IMG/VR virus record: IMGVR_UViG_3300026521_000003
Coordinates: 1-64,000 of that record
DNA: 64,000 nt
Source: a virus
Direction: 5' to 3' (one strand)
The notes beneath the pieces were generated by a model. The model was not told the origin of the DNA, searched no databases, and saw only the letters and a list, made by a program, of their open reading frames with translations. Of the stretch, positions 63,248 through 64,000 are shown piece by piece; position 1 is the stretch's first letter, and every line of letters starts with the position of its first letter. A program made the position numbers and the translations under genes.

Positions 63248-63478
63248 CTATTCTTGAATTAATAGATGATCAATTTGTATTTTTAAATCTTCCATCTTTT
63301 TCATAGTTAATTCTTTAGTTTTAGAATCCCATACACCCCATAAATGCGACGGTGATGATTTGACTATCCGATCTGATGTTTTAAATACATACTTATAAAC
63401 TCTTTCTTCTGGTTTAAATTCAATATCTAATATTGGTAGGGTCTTAAAGATTCTACCATCATCTAATTTAGTAATCAT
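63248..63478 (-). CDS. Orphan Hint-domain (intein-like) fragment
   Basis: 76 residues. ILDIEFKPEERVYKYVFKTS then DRIVKSSPSHLWGVWDSKT and KKMEDLKIQIDHLLIQ parallel the second half of split-intein N-fragments such as Npu DnaE or gp41-1 (block B, S..H). Block A with Cys1 is not in the called protein; in the same frame a Cys codon lies two codons before the ATG, but a stop codon lies just before that. Overlaps the upstream gene by 4 bases (ATGA). Confidence 0.55.
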   Translation of the reverse strand: MITKLDDGRIFKTLPILDIEFKPEERVYKYVFKTSDRIVKSSPSHLWGVWDSKTKELTMKKMEDLKIQIDHLLIQE

Positions 63479-63903
63479 AATACACTTTCAATGAATGAAG
63501 GACAATCAATACTTATTTTTTTATATAAATCATCGTGTATATTTAAAATATCATTCATTTTCTTAATAATGTCATCCGACACATATAAAAAATATTTTTC
63601 AGCATCATCACGAGTTTTAAAAAATTTAATACCTTTTGAATTTGCTTCCCATCTAGATAATTTAGTTCCATCTTTCATTATAAGTGTTAAACGTGTTATA
63701 GAATCATCACCATGCCAATATCTTCGATCGCCTATTTCGATAGAAACTTCTTGAGGTTCAATATAATCAACATCCACATGTTGTTTTTCATCACCTGCAT
63801 ATTTCTCGATTCTTATCCCAGAAACCCAAAACCGCTTATTCTCTTTTTTCATAGCTGAACGCAAAACAGTTTTTGGAGAAACTTGTGTGATTACTCTTGA
63901 CAT
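63475..63903 (-). CDS. Hypothetical protein
   Basis: Not recognised. 142 residues, basic N-terminus (SPKTVLRSAMKKENKRFWVS), central beta segment with YWHGDDSITRLTLIMKDGTK. Starts 2 bases after the stop of the partial gene upstream. Its end overlaps the Hint-like gene start. Confidence 0.5.
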   Translation of the reverse strand: MSRVITQVSPKTVLRSAMKKENKRFWVSGIRIEKYAGDEKQHVDVDYIEPQEVSIEIGDRRYWHGDDSITRLTLIMKDGTKLSRWEANSKGIKFFKTRDDAEKYFLYVSDDIIKKMNDILNIHDDLYKKISIDCPSFIESVL

Positions 63904-63905
63904 TA

Positions 63906-64000
63906 TTAATTACCGTTATTATAATCATATAATTTTTTTGCACCATAAGCTAAAGCCACAGAAATACCACCATCAAATATCCCTGCTATTAGCATAGCTG
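63906..64000 (-). CDS. Partial gene, C-terminus of a hydrophobic protein
   Basis: Only the last 31 or so codons are visible: AMLIAGIFDGGISVALAYGA then KKLYDYNNGN and a stop. The Gly/Ala/Ile-rich stretch suggests a membrane or small hydrophobic protein. Start beyond the window edge. Confidence 0.5.
   Translation of the reverse strand, partial: AMLIAGIFDGGISVALAYGAKKLYDYNNGN

Noticed and set aside
1-64000. tRNA or rRNA genes
   Set aside because: No cloverleaf with a GGTTCRANYC-type T-arm or CCA end, and no rRNA-like conserved block, was found by eye despite the CCA-adding enzyme.

Overview
The window reads as part of a large, strongly AT-rich, T4-like tailed phage (myovirus) genome that infects a Campylobacterota bacterium (Arcobacter/Campylobacter/Sulfurimonas type; genus not resolvable). 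Phage identity rests on a T4-style replisome (family B DNA polymerase pieces, gp44-type clamp loader, Zn-finger/TOPRIM primase, type II topoisomerase large subunit, RNase H-like 5' nuclease), long tail-fibre and baseplate-like genes, homing endonucleases, tight packing and TATAAATA late-promoter boxes. The host guess rests on a CheY that matches the Helicobacter/Campylobacter CheY pattern, a flagellin promoter with a Campylobacter-style sigma-28 box (CGATAT), and repeated TTTTTTG-TAAAAT promoters like the Campylobacterota sigma-70 consensus.

Layout. 1-3.8 kb (minus): tail-fibre/adhesin genes, the first cut by the window edge. 3.9-7.5 kb (plus): an N-terminal half of a split-intein DNA polymerase and unknown small genes. 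7.5-10.2 kb (minus): primase and small genes, one possibly UvsY-like. 10.2-14 kb (plus): a headless NAD-dependent ligase, clamp loader, DnaQ-like exonuclease. 14-16.7 kb (minus): two structural proteins. 16.7-26.6 kb (plus): dimeric dUTPase, ClpP-like protease, FolE, PD-(D/E)XK nuclease, topoisomerase IA, and the C-terminal half of the DNA polymerase carrying the matching intein C-half. 26.6-28.2 kb (minus): DnaJ. 28.2-29.8 kb (plus): flagellin, a small gene and a FlaG-like gene under a sigma-28-type promoter. 29.8-32.6 kb: NMN adenylyltransferase, a decayed IS200/IS605 element, a CCA-adding enzyme. 32.7-34 kb (plus): a GIY-YIG endonuclease interrupted by a -1 frameshift and a CheY. 34-43 kb (minus): three tandem tail-fibre/companion cassettes. 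43-45.2 kb (plus): 5' nuclease and DHH phosphoesterase. 45.2-57.4 kb (minus): giant tail/baseplate proteins with late promoters. 57.5-64 kb (minus): homing endonuclease, intein-bearing C-half of topoisomerase II large subunit, a canonical ClpP, a MazG-like protein and an orphan Hint (intein-like) fragment.

How it fits together. Replication genes lie mostly in plus-strand blocks and virion genes mostly in minus-strand blocks, with convergent blocks meeting at overlapping stop codons. Three replication enzymes are fractured: polymerase (at least three pieces, two joined by a split intein), topoisomerase II large subunit (an IntC half whose partner is not in the window) and LigA (no KxDG half in the window). 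Next to this is a host-takeover set aimed at motility: flagellin, FlaG, CheY, plus NAD and protein-quality genes. The most unusual biology is the phage-encoded flagellar/chemotaxis set, read from a host-type flagellar promoter and lying beside an IS605/TnpB relic, and the split-intein fractured replisome. Apart from 30564-30996, described below as an IS605 relic, no gene-free stretch exceeds about 200 bases.
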